A stretch of 41,998 nucleotides of DNA from NCBI GenBank assembly GCA_963518665.1, contig CAUQKR010000007.1:1-41998 (forward strand), read 5' to 3'. The notes under the pieces were generated by a model. That model had not been told where the DNA came from and did no database searches. It worked only from the letters and a program-made list of their open reading frames with translations. The stretch comes from GN02-872 sp963518665. GTDB lineage: Bacteria; Patescibacteriota; Gracilibacteria; BD1-5; UBA6164. Made by a program: the position numbers and the translations under genes. Of this stretch, positions 1 through 9,759 are shown one piece after another (the first letter of the stretch is position 1; each line of letters starts with the position of its first letter).

Positions 1-74
1 AAATTTTTTCTTTACAAATATATTTTTTAATATAAAATATAAAATATAAAATAATATAATTAAATAAAAACTAA

Positions 75-1598
75 ATGAAAAAAACTTTTTTTGTAACAAC
101 ACCGATTTATTATACAAATTGAATTCCACATATTTGACATTCTTATAGTTCTATAATAGCTGATATTTTATTTAAATATAAAAAAATAAATGGTTTTGAT
201 GTAAAATTTTCAACTTGAGTTGATGAAAATAGTCAAAAGGCAGTTTTGAAAGCTGAAGAAGAATGAATGCAAGTTCAAGATTATCTTGATAAAATGGCTT
301 CAAAACACAAAGCTGTTTGGGATGGATTAAAAATAAATTATACTGATTTTATTAGAACAACTGAAGAAAGACACCATGAACTTGTAAGAAAAGTTTTGCA
401 AAAATCTTTTGATTCAGGGGATATTTATGAGTGAGAATATGAATGACTTTATTGTGTTGGTTGTGAAGCTTTTAAAAAAGATGATGATTTAATTGAAAAA
501 GGTTGAAAAAAAATTTGTTCTGATCACTTAAAAGAACCAGAAAAAATAAAAGAAAAAAATTATTTTTTTAGACTTTCAAAATATCAAGATAAAATTTTAA
601 AATTTTATGAAGAAAATCCAAATTTTGTAGTTCCTCAAGATAGATTTAATGAAGTTATAGCTTTTGTAAAAAGATGACTTGAAGATTTTTCTATCAGCCG
701 TGAAACAAATAAATTTTGAATAAAACTTCCTTTTGATGAAAAACAAGTAACTTATGTTTGGTATGATGCACTTTTTAATTATGTAACTGTTTGTCAAAAT
801 TGAGATGAGAAATTTTGGCCTGCAAATTTACATGTTGTCGGAAAAGATATTATTCGTTTTCATGCTATTTATTGGCCTGCAATGCTTATGAGTGCAGAAA
901 TACCTTTGCCAAAACAAATTTTGACAACTTGATTTTTTACAGTTGATTGACAAAAAATCTCAAAATCTCTTGGAAATGTAATTGACCCAGTTGAATTTAC
1001 TGAAAAATATAATAAAGAACTTTTGGTTTTGTATTTGCTTTCTAGTTTTACGATTTGACAAGATTGAGATTTTGACCAAAATCAAGCAATTCTGACTTAT
1101 AATGCAAAACTTGCAAATAATCTTTGAAATTTGTTAAACAGAGCTTCTGTTTTGACTCTAAAACTGGAACAAGAAAACGGTTTTGAAAATGTAGAATTTG
1201 ATAAAAATATTTTAGAAAATCTAAAAAATTATGAACAAAATTATAAAAATAGTTTTGAAAAATATGAATTGAAAAATGTTTTAGATTTTACTTTTAAATT
1301 TTTGGATGATTTAAATCTTTTTGTTACTGAAAAAGAGCCTTGGAAAATGATGAAAGATGAAAATTTACTTTCTGAAGCAAAAAACATTTTGTTTACGATT
1401 TGTGAAAGTTTGAGACAAGTTTGAATAAATCTTTATCCATTTTTCCCAGAAAAAATGTCAAAACTTTTTGAAACTCTTTGACTTGAAAATTATTCTGAAA
1501 AATTGGAAAATTGAGATATAGAAGAATTGAAATCACAAAAAGAAGTTTTTAAAATAACTAAAAAACCTGAAATTTTATTTGAAAAATTTGATATATAA
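75..1598 (+). CDS. metG: Methionyl-tRNA synthetase
   Basis: Class I aminoacyl-tRNA synthetase that charges tRNA-Met in the cytoplasm. It is 507 aa when UGA is read as Gly. The N-terminus TPIYYTN-G-IPHIGH carries the HIGH motif at residues 19-22; G16 and G21 are both UGA codons, which is direct evidence for the code. A zinc knuckle follows with C127, C130, C148 and nearby H151, then the KISKS signature at 294-298. The helical anticodon-binding domain follows, and the protein stops without the C-terminal EMAP/tRNA-binding domain found in longer MetRS. ATG at 75 is preceded by an A/T-only leader with no Shine-Dalgarno. The ferredoxin gene starts 14 nt downstream, so the two are probably co-transcribed. 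Confidence 0.96.
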
Positions 1599-1612
1599 CA
1601 TAATTTAAAAAA

Positions 1613-1897
1613 ATGATAACTATAAAAGATAGCTCTTGAAATGTTTTAAAAGAAATTCCAGCAGATTTAAATAAAACTTTGTTGGAACAATTAGTTGAAA
1701 ATGGAGTTGATATTCCAGCTGCTTGCTACACTTGAATTTGTGGTGCTTGTATGTGTGAAGTAGAAGCTGGTTCTTCTGAAATAAACAAAAATTTTAAATG
1801 AGAAGAATGATTTCCTACAGATGAAGCTGAAGTTATGACTTGTATAGCTTGAGTAAAAGACCCAAATGCAGAAATTATTTTAAAAAGTATTTATTAA
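1613..1897 (+). CDS. 2Fe-2S ferredoxin
   Basis: Small (94 aa) plant/adrenodoxin-type [2Fe-2S] ferredoxin, a soluble one-electron carrier. The motif ACYTG-ICGACMC gives the usual C-x4-C-x2-C spacing, and the fourth cysteine lies in VMTCIAG. Several glycines around the cluster loop are UGA. It follows metG by 14 nt with no promoter between, so it probably shares the metG transcript; no functional link to MetRS is evident. Its natural partner could be the SUF machinery or the thiol-redox proteins elsewhere in the window, but that is inference. The beta-grasp length fits the family. Confidence 0.9.
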
Positions 1898-1904
1898 AAA
1901 AATA

Positions 1905-1932
1905 TTGACAAAAAGTAAAAAAATAGTATAAA
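1905..1932 (+). promoter_or_regulatory. Promoter of the small membrane-protein gene at 1965
   Basis: TTGACA (1905-1910), 16-nt spacer, TATAAA (1927-1932). The -10 box overlaps the upstream ATG at 1932, so translation must begin further down, at 1965. Confidence 0.7.
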
Positions 1933-1964
1933 TGAATCCTAAAAAATTTATAGGAGTGAAAATT

Positions 1965-2126
1965 ATGGCTATTTTTTTATTTTTTATTTCTGTTTTTACT
2001 GCTTTAGTACAAATTTTTTTAAACAAATATTTTTGGGATAAAGTTTTTAAAGATGAAAATCCTGAAGAAATTGAAAAATATTTAGAAGCAAGAATAAGAA
2101 TATTACATTATTGTTTTAGAAATTAA
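1965..2126 (+). CDS. Small SD-led membrane protein
   Basis: A 53-residue protein with one hydrophobic N-terminal segment (about residues 2-20) and a charged C-terminal tail with an acidic stretch DENPEEIEKYLEAR. I do not recognise a family. The ATG at 1965 is chosen over the in-frame ATG at 1932 because AGGAG lies 8 nt upstream (1952-1956) and because the promoter -10 box covers 1932. A real Shine-Dalgarno is rare in this window. The protein contains no glycine at all. Own promoter and terminator make it monocistronic. Confidence 0.6.
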   Translation: MAIFLFFISVFTALVQIFLNKYFWDKVFKDENPEEIEKYLEARIRILHYCFRN

Positions 2127-2142
2127 AAAAAGGGGGAATTTT

Positions 2143-2174
2143 AAAAAGCATTGTTAAAAAACAATGCTTTTTTT
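2143..2174 (+). terminator. Intrinsic terminator
   Basis: A 13-bp stem AAAAAGCATTGTT (2143-2155) pairs with 2160-2172 and ends in a T run. The T run is continuous with the -35 box TTGACT of the next gene. Confidence 0.85.
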
Positions 2175-2200
2175 GACTTTTTTTTGAAAATTTTTAAAAT
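2173..2200 (+). promoter_or_regulatory. Promoter of the 2234 ORF
   Basis: TTGACT (2173-2178), 16-nt spacer, TAAAAT (2195-2200). It abuts the preceding terminator. Confidence 0.65.
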
Positions 2201-2233
2201 ACTTTCAAAACTATTATTTTAAAAAATAAAATT

Positions 2234-2677
2234 ATGGAGAAAGATAATATTTATTTAGAAGATAAAAATTTATTTGAAAAACTAGAAAAATTAGAGATTT
2301 TTAAAAAATATTTAGAAAATACAAGTGTTTTTCTTTTATCAATTTTATCACATTTTATTATTGATAAAAAAGAAAAATTAAACTTATCAAAAGAAGAATT
2401 ACAATCTCTTATTCATGAAAATACAAATTTTTTTGAATATTTTGATACTGACTACCCTGAGTATTTAGATAATTGCTTGTTTAAGGATAAAATCTCTTAT
2501 GAAGTTTTTTGTTTTTTTAGAACAGAAAATTTTTTAAAACTAGCTGATGAAAATCTTTTGAGAAGTATTTTAGAGCAAAAATTAAAAGTTTGTTTTATAG
2601 CTGATTATAAAATAATTGTTATTTTAAATTATAAACCAAGTATTTCAGAAAAAATAGAAGAGATTTTAATGCATTAA
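2234..2677 (+). CDS. Glycine-free hypothetical protein
   Basis: A 147-residue acidic protein rich in Lys, Glu, Leu and Phe and predicted to be mostly helical. No signal peptide, metal motif or known family is recognisable. It has no glycine residue of either codon type, which is unusual at this length. ATG at 2234 has an A/T-only leader without Shine-Dalgarno, like the core genes of this genome. Its own promoter lies upstream and a bidirectional terminator downstream, shared with the convergent tig gene. It is a single-gene unit. Function unknown. Confidence 0.7.
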   Translation: MEKDNIYLEDKNLFEKLEKLEIFKKYLENTSVFLLSILSHFIIDKKEKLNLSKEELQSLIHENTNFFEYFDTDYPEYLDNCLFKDKISYEVFCFFRTENFLKLADENLLRSILEQKLKVCFIADYKIIVILNYKPSISEKIEEILMH

Positions 2678-2705
2678 AAAAAGACTTTTTTAAAAGTCTT
2701 TTTTT
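2676..2705. terminator. Bidirectional terminator between the 2234 ORF and tig
   Basis: AAAAAGACTTTT pairs with AAAAGTCTTTTT and has T runs on both strands, placed between two convergent genes. Confidence 0.85.
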
Positions 2706-3993
2706 ATTTATAAAATCTATCAATAGTTTTTTTATAAATCATTCTTTGTCTTAATTCTTCATAATATCTATTTCCAGGAACATAAAGTTCTTTTAATCTA
2801 GCTATTACTTCTTTGTTTCCAAATCTAGAAATAATTTTATCTATTTCAGTTTTTGCTTCTTCTTCAGAAACTTCGATTTTTTCTAATTCAGCTAATTTAG
2901 CTAAAATAAGTTCACCTTGAAGTCTTCTTAAAGCACTTTCTTTTACGTGATTTTCTTTATATTGAGCTTCTGTTAGCTTTAAGCTTTCAATGTAATCAGC
3001 CATTTTGATTCAGCTTTGAGCCATATTTTGTTTTATTTCTTCAAAAACTCTATCTATTTGGTGAGCTAATAATTTAGCACCAACTTCTAATTTTGTGTGT
3101 TTTACTAATTCTTCAACTAATTTAATTTCTTCTTCCATTCTGATATTTGCTTCTTTTGTTTCAAGAATTTCTTCTTTTATTAAATCTTTAAATCCAGCTA
3201 AATCAAGTTTTTTACCTCTTAATTGTTCGATAAATTCCTCAGTAAATTCTGGAAGTTTTGCTTTTTCAACTTTATTTATTTTTACATCAAAAACTGTTTC
3301 TTTTCCAGCAAAATCTGGGTTGTGGTAATCAGCAGGGAAGTTGATATCTAATTTAAATTCTTCATCTTTTTTGTGTCCAACTAAACCTTCTTCAAAACCA
3401 GGAACTAGAATTTTTGAACCAATAATAATTGGATAGTTATCCATATTTGTATTTTCTAATTTTTTTCCTTCTTTATCCCAACCTTGAGTAGAAATAGTTA
3501 CTCTATCTCACATAACAATAGCTTCATCTGCTTCAGTGTAAGTTGTAAATCTAGTTTGAATATCTTTTAAAGCAGCTTCAACTTCAGAATCATCAACTGT
3601 AGCATGTTTTTTTTCTAGAGAAACTTTTTTATAAGAATCTTCAACTGTTACTTCTGGTAATACTTCAATATGAATTTTTACTTTTAGTGGAGATTCTGAA
3701 ATAATTTCAACAATTTCTCCTTGAGCAACAGGTAAAACATTTGCTTCTCTTAAAGCATTTCTATAAAGGTTATCTATAGCTTTTTCAATAGCCATATGGT
3801 TTATTCTATCCTCACCATATTCTCTTAAAATAACAACTTCAGGAATTTTTGCTCATTTTCTAAAACCTTTCACTTCAGCATTTTTTTCGATGTCTTTAAA
3901 AACTTCTTTTCTGTATTGAGCAATATTGTCAACAGTTTCTTCTACAACTAATTCAACAATAGAATTTGCTAAATTTTGTCTTTCAATTTTCAT
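2704..3993 (-). CDS. tig: Trigger factor (ribosome-associated chaperone)
   Basis: Co-translational folding chaperone with peptidyl-prolyl isomerase activity, 429 aa (the E. coli protein has 432). Order: N-terminal ribosome-binding domain with GFRKGAKIPE (residues about 30-40, the family's GFRxGK signature, one Gly from UGA), then a FKBP-type PPIase domain with DRVTI near residue 155, VPGFEEGLVGHKKDEEF, and the C-terminal helical arms. Three UGA codons interrupt it in the standard code; all fall at glycines of the family. ATG at 3993 has no Shine-Dalgarno. It has its own promoter and is followed by a shared bidirectional terminator. Confidence 0.95.
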
Positions 3994-4036
3994 AAATTTT
4001 TATTATTATTTTTTAAAATATAATTAAAACGGGTGA

Positions 4037-4064
4037 ATTATAACAAAAAAAACTAATTTATCAA
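4037..4064 (-). promoter_or_regulatory. tig promoter
   Basis: Reading the minus strand: TTGATA (4059-4064), 16-nt spacer, TATAAT (4037-4042). Confidence 0.75.
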
Positions 4065-4082
4065 GTTTTTTTATTTTTGTTG

Positions 4083-5207
4083 TTAATTATAAGTTCACAT
4101 TTTGTAGTCATATCATCAAATTTCATCATTGTAATAATAAATTATTCAATAATCTTTGTTTTGTTGATAATCTTTTGGAATATAGTTTATAAATCAAGAT
4201 TTTTCTAAATCTTTTGGAAAGCTTGAGTTTTTTCAAAATTTTTCTTTATATTTTTTATCTGCATTATCTAAATAAAAAATATTTAATTCTCTAATTGCTT
4301 TGTTTAAAAAAGTTCCACAACTTGAAGCAGAAAGTCAAGATTCATTTTCAAAAATATTTTGGCTTCTTATTTGTTCTATTTCTTTTAGTACTTCAAAATC
4401 AAGACTTCTTTTTTCTGAAAAAATATCTTGTCAAAATTGTTGTAAAATATTTGAAAAATCTTTACAAACTTTATTTTCTCAAGCTCTAAAATCTGCAATA
4501 TTTAAAAACATAAAAAATGATTTTTCTCTATCTCATCATCTTCCTTGAAAAATAGAAATCAGATTTTTTGCTCATTCTGGAACTCAGTCTGTAACTGAAG
4601 CTACTTTGTAATATTTTACTGCATTTTTAAAATCTTTTTTATAAAAATAGTAAATAAAAGCCAAGTTGTAAGCTATATCACCATCTTTACAAGGATTTTT
4701 GTATTTTTCTTCTGTAAATAATTTTTGTAAATTTTCTTCTTTATCGATTTTTTCTATCTTATCCAAATCACAAAAATTTTTTATTCATTTTTGAGCTAAT
4801 TCTATAGCTTGATTTTGGTATTTTTCTATTTCTTTTTTTGTTAGATTTTCATAACGAGCATTGTAAGATGGGAGTAAAAGTTCTCAAGTTATATAAGGTT
4901 GAGAATAATATGGATTTAGTTCTGTAATTATATCAATCATATTGAAAAGATAATTTTTATAGGAACTTGAAATCACATTTCCTCAAATATACTGAATTAA
5001 CTGCAACCAATAATAATCTGCTTTTAAATTTTTGAATCAAAAAGAAGTTTCAAGAGCTACTTTTTTTGTTGGTAAAAAATCTGGTTTTGAGACAAAAACT
5101 TCTTTTATTTCTCTTTGTTTTAAAAAATTTATTTCTCAAACATACCAGAAAAAAGAGATAGAAAAAATAAAGAAAAAAATTATAAAAATTTTTTTAAATA
5201 TTTTCAT
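4083..5207 (-). CDS. Membrane-anchored TPR-like protein
   Basis: A 374-residue protein with a short Lys-containing N-terminus and one strongly hydrophobic segment (about residues 5-24), then a large domain outside the membrane. The mid-part AYNLAFIYYFYKKDFKNA looks like a tetratricopeptide helix pair, and a motif LKADYYWLQLIQYIG near residue 60 resembles the start of a group of bacterial TPR proteins with a single anchor. Several Cys residues are present. At least ten glycines are UGA. It starts 14 nt after khpB stops, so the two form one transcript. The family is not firmly recognised; a scaffold role at the envelope is inference only. Confidence 0.75.
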
Positions 5208-5221
5208 AAAAATAATATTTT

Positions 5222-5719
5222 TTAAATATCTAAACTTTCAATATCAATAGTTAATTTTTTTTCTTCTTTAAAAATATGAATTCTTCTTTCTTTTCATTCT
5301 CAAATACTTTGAGTATAAATACTAGAATTTCCATAATTTGCAACTATATCGTGAATTTTTTTTCTTTCATAAGCTGAAAAATAAGGCATTTTTACTTCGT
5401 AACCAGTTCTTTCAACTATTTTTATTTTTGAAATAACAAAATCTTTTAATCTATCATCTTTTGATTTTAAATAATCGTTTACTTCTAGATAAATTCTATA
5501 TTTTTCTAGTCATTCTATATTTCTCAAAATAATTGTTTTCAAAACCGTATTTACAGAGTCTAAATTTTTTCCATGAGGTCAAATAAGTTTACCAGAATCT
5601 GGAGTATCTATTTTTACCAAAAAAATATTCTCATCTTTTTTTGTAACTTCAATTTTTTCATTTTTTATTCAAAAATTATTAAAAAATTCCTCAGTTAAGG
5701 CTTTTATTTTATTTTCCAT
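5222..5719 (-). CDS. khpB: KH/R3H RNA-binding protein KhpB (Jag)
   Basis: RNA-binding protein of the Jag/EloR/KhpB family, 165 aa, shorter than many homologs because the N-terminal Jag_N domain is reduced. The KH domain carries the loop DSGKLIGPHGKNLDSVN (about residues 44-60) with the G-x-x-G element, and the C-terminal R3H domain carries ERKKIHDIV followed by GEGKERRIHI. In other bacteria this protein binds many mRNAs, affects cell elongation and division, and usually sits next to yidC. Here its partner gene is instead the membrane-anchored TPR-like protein 14 nt downstream. ATG at 5719; no Shine-Dalgarno. Confidence 0.88.
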
Positions 5720-5749
5720 AAATTTATATTATTAAAATATTTTTTTTTA

Positions 5750-5777
5750 ATTTTAATTAAAAACTAAATAACTTCAA
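5750..5777 (-). promoter_or_regulatory. khpB promoter
   Basis: Minus strand: TTGAAG (5772-5777), 16-nt spacer, TAAAAT (5750-5755). It diverges from the infB promoter about 20 bp away. Confidence 0.6.
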
Positions 5778-5794
5778 GTTTTATTTTATTTTTT

Positions 5795-5822
5795 TTGACA
5801 TTTTGCAAAAAATATGTATCTT
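5795..5822 (+). promoter_or_regulatory. infB promoter
   Basis: TTGACA (5795-5800), 16-nt spacer, TATCTT (5817-5822). The -35 is consensus; the -10 is weaker, and an alternative TTATAC lies 4 nt further down. Confidence 0.5.
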
Positions 5823-5851
5823 ATACAAAATATTTTTTTAACTATAAGTAA

Positions 5852-8353
5852 GTGGCAGGAAAAAAACAAATTGTAGATGATTATTATTCACAAGTACCAG
5901 AGGAAAAAACAGAGAAAAAGGAAAATAAAGCCTCTGTTGTGAAGAAAAAAATAGTTGTAAAAAAGACAAATTGAGTTGAGGTTCCAGAAAAAAAATCTGA
6001 GAAACCAAATTTTAAGCCTCAAAAAAATATCCCAAAAAATAATTCAAAAAATGAAGAAAAGACAGAAAAAAATGATCTAAAAAAAGAAGAAAATAAAAAA
6101 CCAAAAAAAATAATTCAAAAAATAGAAGTTATAAAAAAAGAAGATAGAGTAGAAAAAAATCCTAAAAAAACAAATAAAAAACAAGAAAATCAAAAAACAG
6201 AAGCAAAAAAAATCTCTGTAGTAAAAAAAGAAGATAGAAAATTTTTGACAAAAGAAGAAAAAATAAAACAAAGACAAGAAAAAAGTCAATTTTATAAAGA
6301 AAGAGATAAACAAGAAAAAGAAACAAAAGAAAAAGTAGTAAAAGAAGAAACAAAAGTATTTTTTGAAGGAAAAAATAATTTCAAAAAAGATTTTAAAAAG
6401 TCTGATAAAAATGTAGATGAAAATAAAAAATCAAAAAATTCAAAAAATAAAAATGAAAAAACAAGATGAAAATTTAGATTTGATGGAAAAGATGAAGAAG
6501 TAACTTTTACTAGATCAAAAACTCAAAAAAATCATAAAAAAGAAGAGAAAAAAGTAGAAGATATAAAACAAAATTTAACAAGTAAAAGATGAGAAAAAGT
6601 TATTATTTCTGATTTTATTGCAGTTAAAGAATTGTCAGAAAAAATCTGAGTTCCATTCCCAAAACTTATTGCAGAGTTTATGAAAAATGGAATGATGGTA
6701 AATATCAATTCAAAAATAGATTTTGAAACAGCTTCTATTGTTTCTGAAACTTTCGATGTAAAACTTGAAAGAGATGTTTCTGCTTGAGCTTCTACTGAAG
6801 ATATTTTTGCTGGAGATATTTCTACATTTTTACATGAAGATGATGACTCAAAACTTGTTTCAAGGCCTCCAGTTGTTTCTATAATGTGACATGTTGACCA
6901 CTGAAAAACTTCACTTTTAGATCATATTAGAAAATCAAAAGTTGCTGCTTGAGAAGCTGGTTGAATTACTCAAAGTATTTGAGCTTATCAAGTAGAATTA
7001 AAAACTTGAGCAATTACATTTTTAGATACTCCTGGTCATGAAGCTTTTACTGTGATGAGAGCTAGATGAGCAAAGTCTACAGATATTGCAATTCTTGTGG
7101 TCGCAGCTGATGAATGAGTAAAACCTCAAACAATTGAGTCTATAAATCATGCAAAAGAAGCTGATATTCCAGTTATTGTTGCAATAAATAAAATGGATAA
7201 AGAATGAGCAAATCCAGATCATGTAAAATGACAATTGGCTGAATACTGATTAGTTTCAGAAGAATGGGGAGGAAATACTCCAATGATTCCAGTTTCTGCT
7301 CATACTTGATTTGGTATAGATGAACTTTTAGAAATAATTTTACTTGTAGCTGAGATGAAAGAGCTTAGAGCAAACCCAGAAAGAGCTTGAGTTGCTACAG
7401 TTATAGAATCACATCTTGATAACAATCTTTGACCTGTTGCTACAGTTTTAATTAACACTTGAAAAATAAATTCTTGAGATAATATAGTTTGTTCTGATTC
7501 TCATTGAAAAGTAAAAATTCTTAGAAATTATGCTCACCAAAAAGTAAAATATGTCCTTCCTGGAAGTCCTGCTCTTATCGTATGACTTGATAAAGTTGTA
7601 GAATGATGAGATATTCTTCAAGTTGTTGCTTCTCCAGAAATAGCTAGAACAAAAGCTATCGAGTTTAAAGCAATTTTGGAAAAACAAAAGAAAGCTTCAG
7701 CTTCTGGACTTGATTTACTTATGTCTAGAATAAAAGCTTGAAATTTAAAACAATTAAAAATAATTTTAAAGGCTGATACAAATGGTTCTCTTGAGGCTAT
7801 AAAAGCATCACTTTTGAAACTTTCTACTCCTGAAACTTCAGTTACTATAATTCACTCTGGAGTTTGAGCTATTTCAGAATCTGATATTTTGATGGGTAAA
7901 TGAAGTCAAGCAATCCTTGTATGATTCCATGTTTGAGTTTTACAAAATGCAAAATCAGTTTTAGAAGATTCTTGAGTTGAGTTTATTTCTTCAGAAATTA
8001 TTTATCATATAACTGAAAGAATAGAAAAAATCATAACTTGAATGCTTGATCCAAAAGAAATAGAAGTAGTTCTATGAAAAGCAAAAGTTGGTTGAATATT
8101 CTTTACAGAGAAAAATTTTATGATTGTTTGACTTGTTGTTGCTGAGTGAAATAAAATTGAAAACAAAGCTAAAATCAGAATTTTTAGAAAGAAAAAATAT
8201 ATCTGAACTTGACTTGTTTGAAGTTTGAAACAATGAACTCTAGAAGTAAAAGAAGTAGAGTGACCAACAGAATGTTGAATAAAATTTGAATCAAACATTA
8301 AACTAGAAATAGGAGATGAACTAGAATTCTTTAAAATAGAAATAAAAAAATAG
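5852..8353 (+). CDS. infB: Translation initiation factor IF-2
   Basis: GTPase that places initiator tRNA on the 30S subunit; 833 aa. Residues 1 to about 245 are a Lys/Glu/Asn-rich, low-complexity arm. An IF2N domain follows (about 250-310), then the G domain with G1 GHVDHGKTSLLDHIR from residue 346, switch regions GGITQSIGAYQV, G3 DTPGHEAF, G4 NKMD and G5 VSAHTG, then domains II, III (RIKAGNLKQLKIILKADT) and IV. Both G1 glycines are UGA. The start is GTG at 5852, the only alternative start among the core genes here. The charged arm is probably disordered; such arms vary in length between species. Confidence 0.96.
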
Positions 8354-8372
8354 GGAAAAATTTCTCTATTTT
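8344..8372 (+). terminator. infB terminator
   Basis: AAAAAATAG-G-GAAA pairs with TTTC-T-CTATTTTTTT, with one mismatch in the stem; it overlaps the infB stop codon. Confidence 0.7.
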
Positions 8373-8433
8373 TTTATTTGAAAATTTTTAAAAATAAAAA
8401 TAAATTTTTGTCAATCAAAAAAAATTTTTTCAC

Positions 8434-8461
8434 TTGATTTTTTGTTTTTCCAAACTAAACT
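8434..8461 (+). promoter_or_regulatory. Promoter of the pilin-like gene
   Basis: TTGATT (8434-8439), 16-nt spacer, TAAACT (8456-8461). Confidence 0.5.
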
Positions 8462-8500
8462 TATAAATATAAAAATTTTAATATTTAATTTTAAAAATTT

Positions 8501-9316
8501 ATGAGAAATGTGAATTTTATGTTAAAACTTGGGCATAGGGCTTATTTATCAAAAAATAAAAAAGCCTTTACTTTTGTGGAAATGATGATTGTTGTAGTTA
8601 TAATTACAATCCTTGCGACAATAGCTTTTTTGACTTTGGGAAATTATACTACAGACGCAAACAAAGCCAAAAGAGTAAGTGATAAAAACAACATAGAAAA
8701 AGTTCTTGAAATGTATAAAGCAAAAACTTGAGAATATCCAACTTTTGATATAGAGGATGAAAAACAAGTTTTTTGACCAAAAGCTTGGGAAAAAGTAAAG
8801 CAAAGAATTCCAGAACTTCCAGTTGATCCATTTACAAAAAAATATTATAAAATTTGATATATTTCAGCTTGAAAAAACTGACAAATTGCTTTTGTAGATT
8901 TGGATTTAGAAAAAGAAAAAATAGTAAAAAAGATGAATGAATCTTATACTCCAAAATATGAAGATAAGAGTTGAGAACCTAGTGAAACAATTATTTCTGA
9001 AGTAATAGAAGAAAATAGTAAACAAATTCCAACTTGAACAAGATATAAATTATTAAATTGAGAATGATTTATAATTAATGAAAATACTTGAAGGGTTACA
9101 TTTGTAATTCTTCCTAATGCAAATCCTTGAGATATAATTTCTGCAACAATAAGAGTTGTTTATCCGGATTTATCAATAGATGAGATTCCATTTAATGTTA
9201 CAGTTTGAAATGGTGCTAAAGAAGATTATATTCCAAAATATGAAGATTCTACTTCTAAACCTTGAGCAAAAGTTGAAATTCCAGTAAATGAATATAGTTT
9301 TAAAGTGATTCCTTAG
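8501..9316 (+). CDS. Type IV pilin-like protein with Rib/YPDG surface domain
   Basis: A 271-residue protein. The N-terminus has a basic leader of about 22 residues and the class III motif KKAFTFVEMMIVVVIITILA, with Phe at +1 and Glu at +5 after predicted prepilin peptidase cleavage. The usual Gly before the cut is Ala. The pilin helix runs to about residue 75, followed by a pseudopilin-like segment (TGEYPTF...LPVDPFTKKYYKIG). From about residue 155 the chain turns into a different domain: YTPKYEDKSGEP, PTGTRYKL, NENTGRVTF, NANPGD, VVYPDLSIDEIPFNVTV. This is the pattern of Long-Rib/YPDG domains of Gram-positive surface proteins. A second copy starts (YIPKYEDSTSKPGAKVEI) and is cut short. Predicted location: cell surface. 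Confidence 0.85.
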
Positions 9317-9333
9317 TAAAATTTATACATTTT

Positions 9334-9627
9334 ATGAAAAATAAAATTTTATTTTACACTTGATTTTTCTTTTCAAGTGTTTCAATCTCTATTTTTTCTT
9401 GTTTTTTATATTTTATATTTTTTGTAGAGATTTTTCAATTTATAAAATTTTTCCCTTTTATAGTCTTCTTTTTTCCGACTATTTTGATTGCTTCACTTAT
9501 TTATTCAGTTTATTATAAAAATATTTTTCAAACAAAAAAAGAAATTTATTCACATTTTTTAGTATTTTTAGTTATTTTTTGTTCAAAATTTTCAAACAAA
9601 AACTTTTTACAAAATGTTAAAAAATAA
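9334..9627 (+). CDS. Small multi-pass membrane protein
   Basis: A 97-residue, very Phe-rich hydrophobic protein with about three membrane segments (residues 5-32, 39-62, 74-86), ending in a basic tail. It starts 17 nt after the pilin-like gene and has no promoter of its own, so the two are co-transcribed and may function together. One glycine is UGA (residue 10). No family recognised; many pilin loci carry small membrane partners, but nothing here proves that role. Confidence 0.6.
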
Positions 9628-9697
9628 ATTTTAAAATCAATTTTAAAAAGAAAAAAATATTTTTACAACTAAAAAATAAAAAAAGTCAAAAAAAAAT

Positions 9698-9725
9698 TTG
9701 CTATTTTTTCAGTTTTGTATATAAT
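9698..9725 (+). promoter_or_regulatory. Promoter of the infA-rpmA ribosomal operon
   Basis: TTGCTA (9698-9703), 16-nt spacer, TATAAT (9720-9725), with TG just upstream of the -10. It serves a run of twelve translation genes. Confidence 0.7.
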
Positions 9726-9759
9726 AAGCCCACATTTTTTAGATTTATTGACTTAAATT

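Noticed and set aside
75..1598. UGA read as tryptophan (mycoplasma code 4)
   Set aside because: UGA aligns with Gly in HIGH, GKT, GKS and CGCG motifs, and TGG serves for Trp in the same proteins.
1932..1964. Upstream ATG at 1932 as the start of the small membrane protein
   Set aside because: It overlaps the -10 box; the ATG at 1965 has AGGAG at the right distance.
5852..6480. The A-rich repeats in the infB 5' region as a tandem repeat or CRISPR
   Set aside because: They are coding low complexity (Lys/Glu/Asn) without regular unit length or spacers. No CRISPR array or cas gene is visible in the window.
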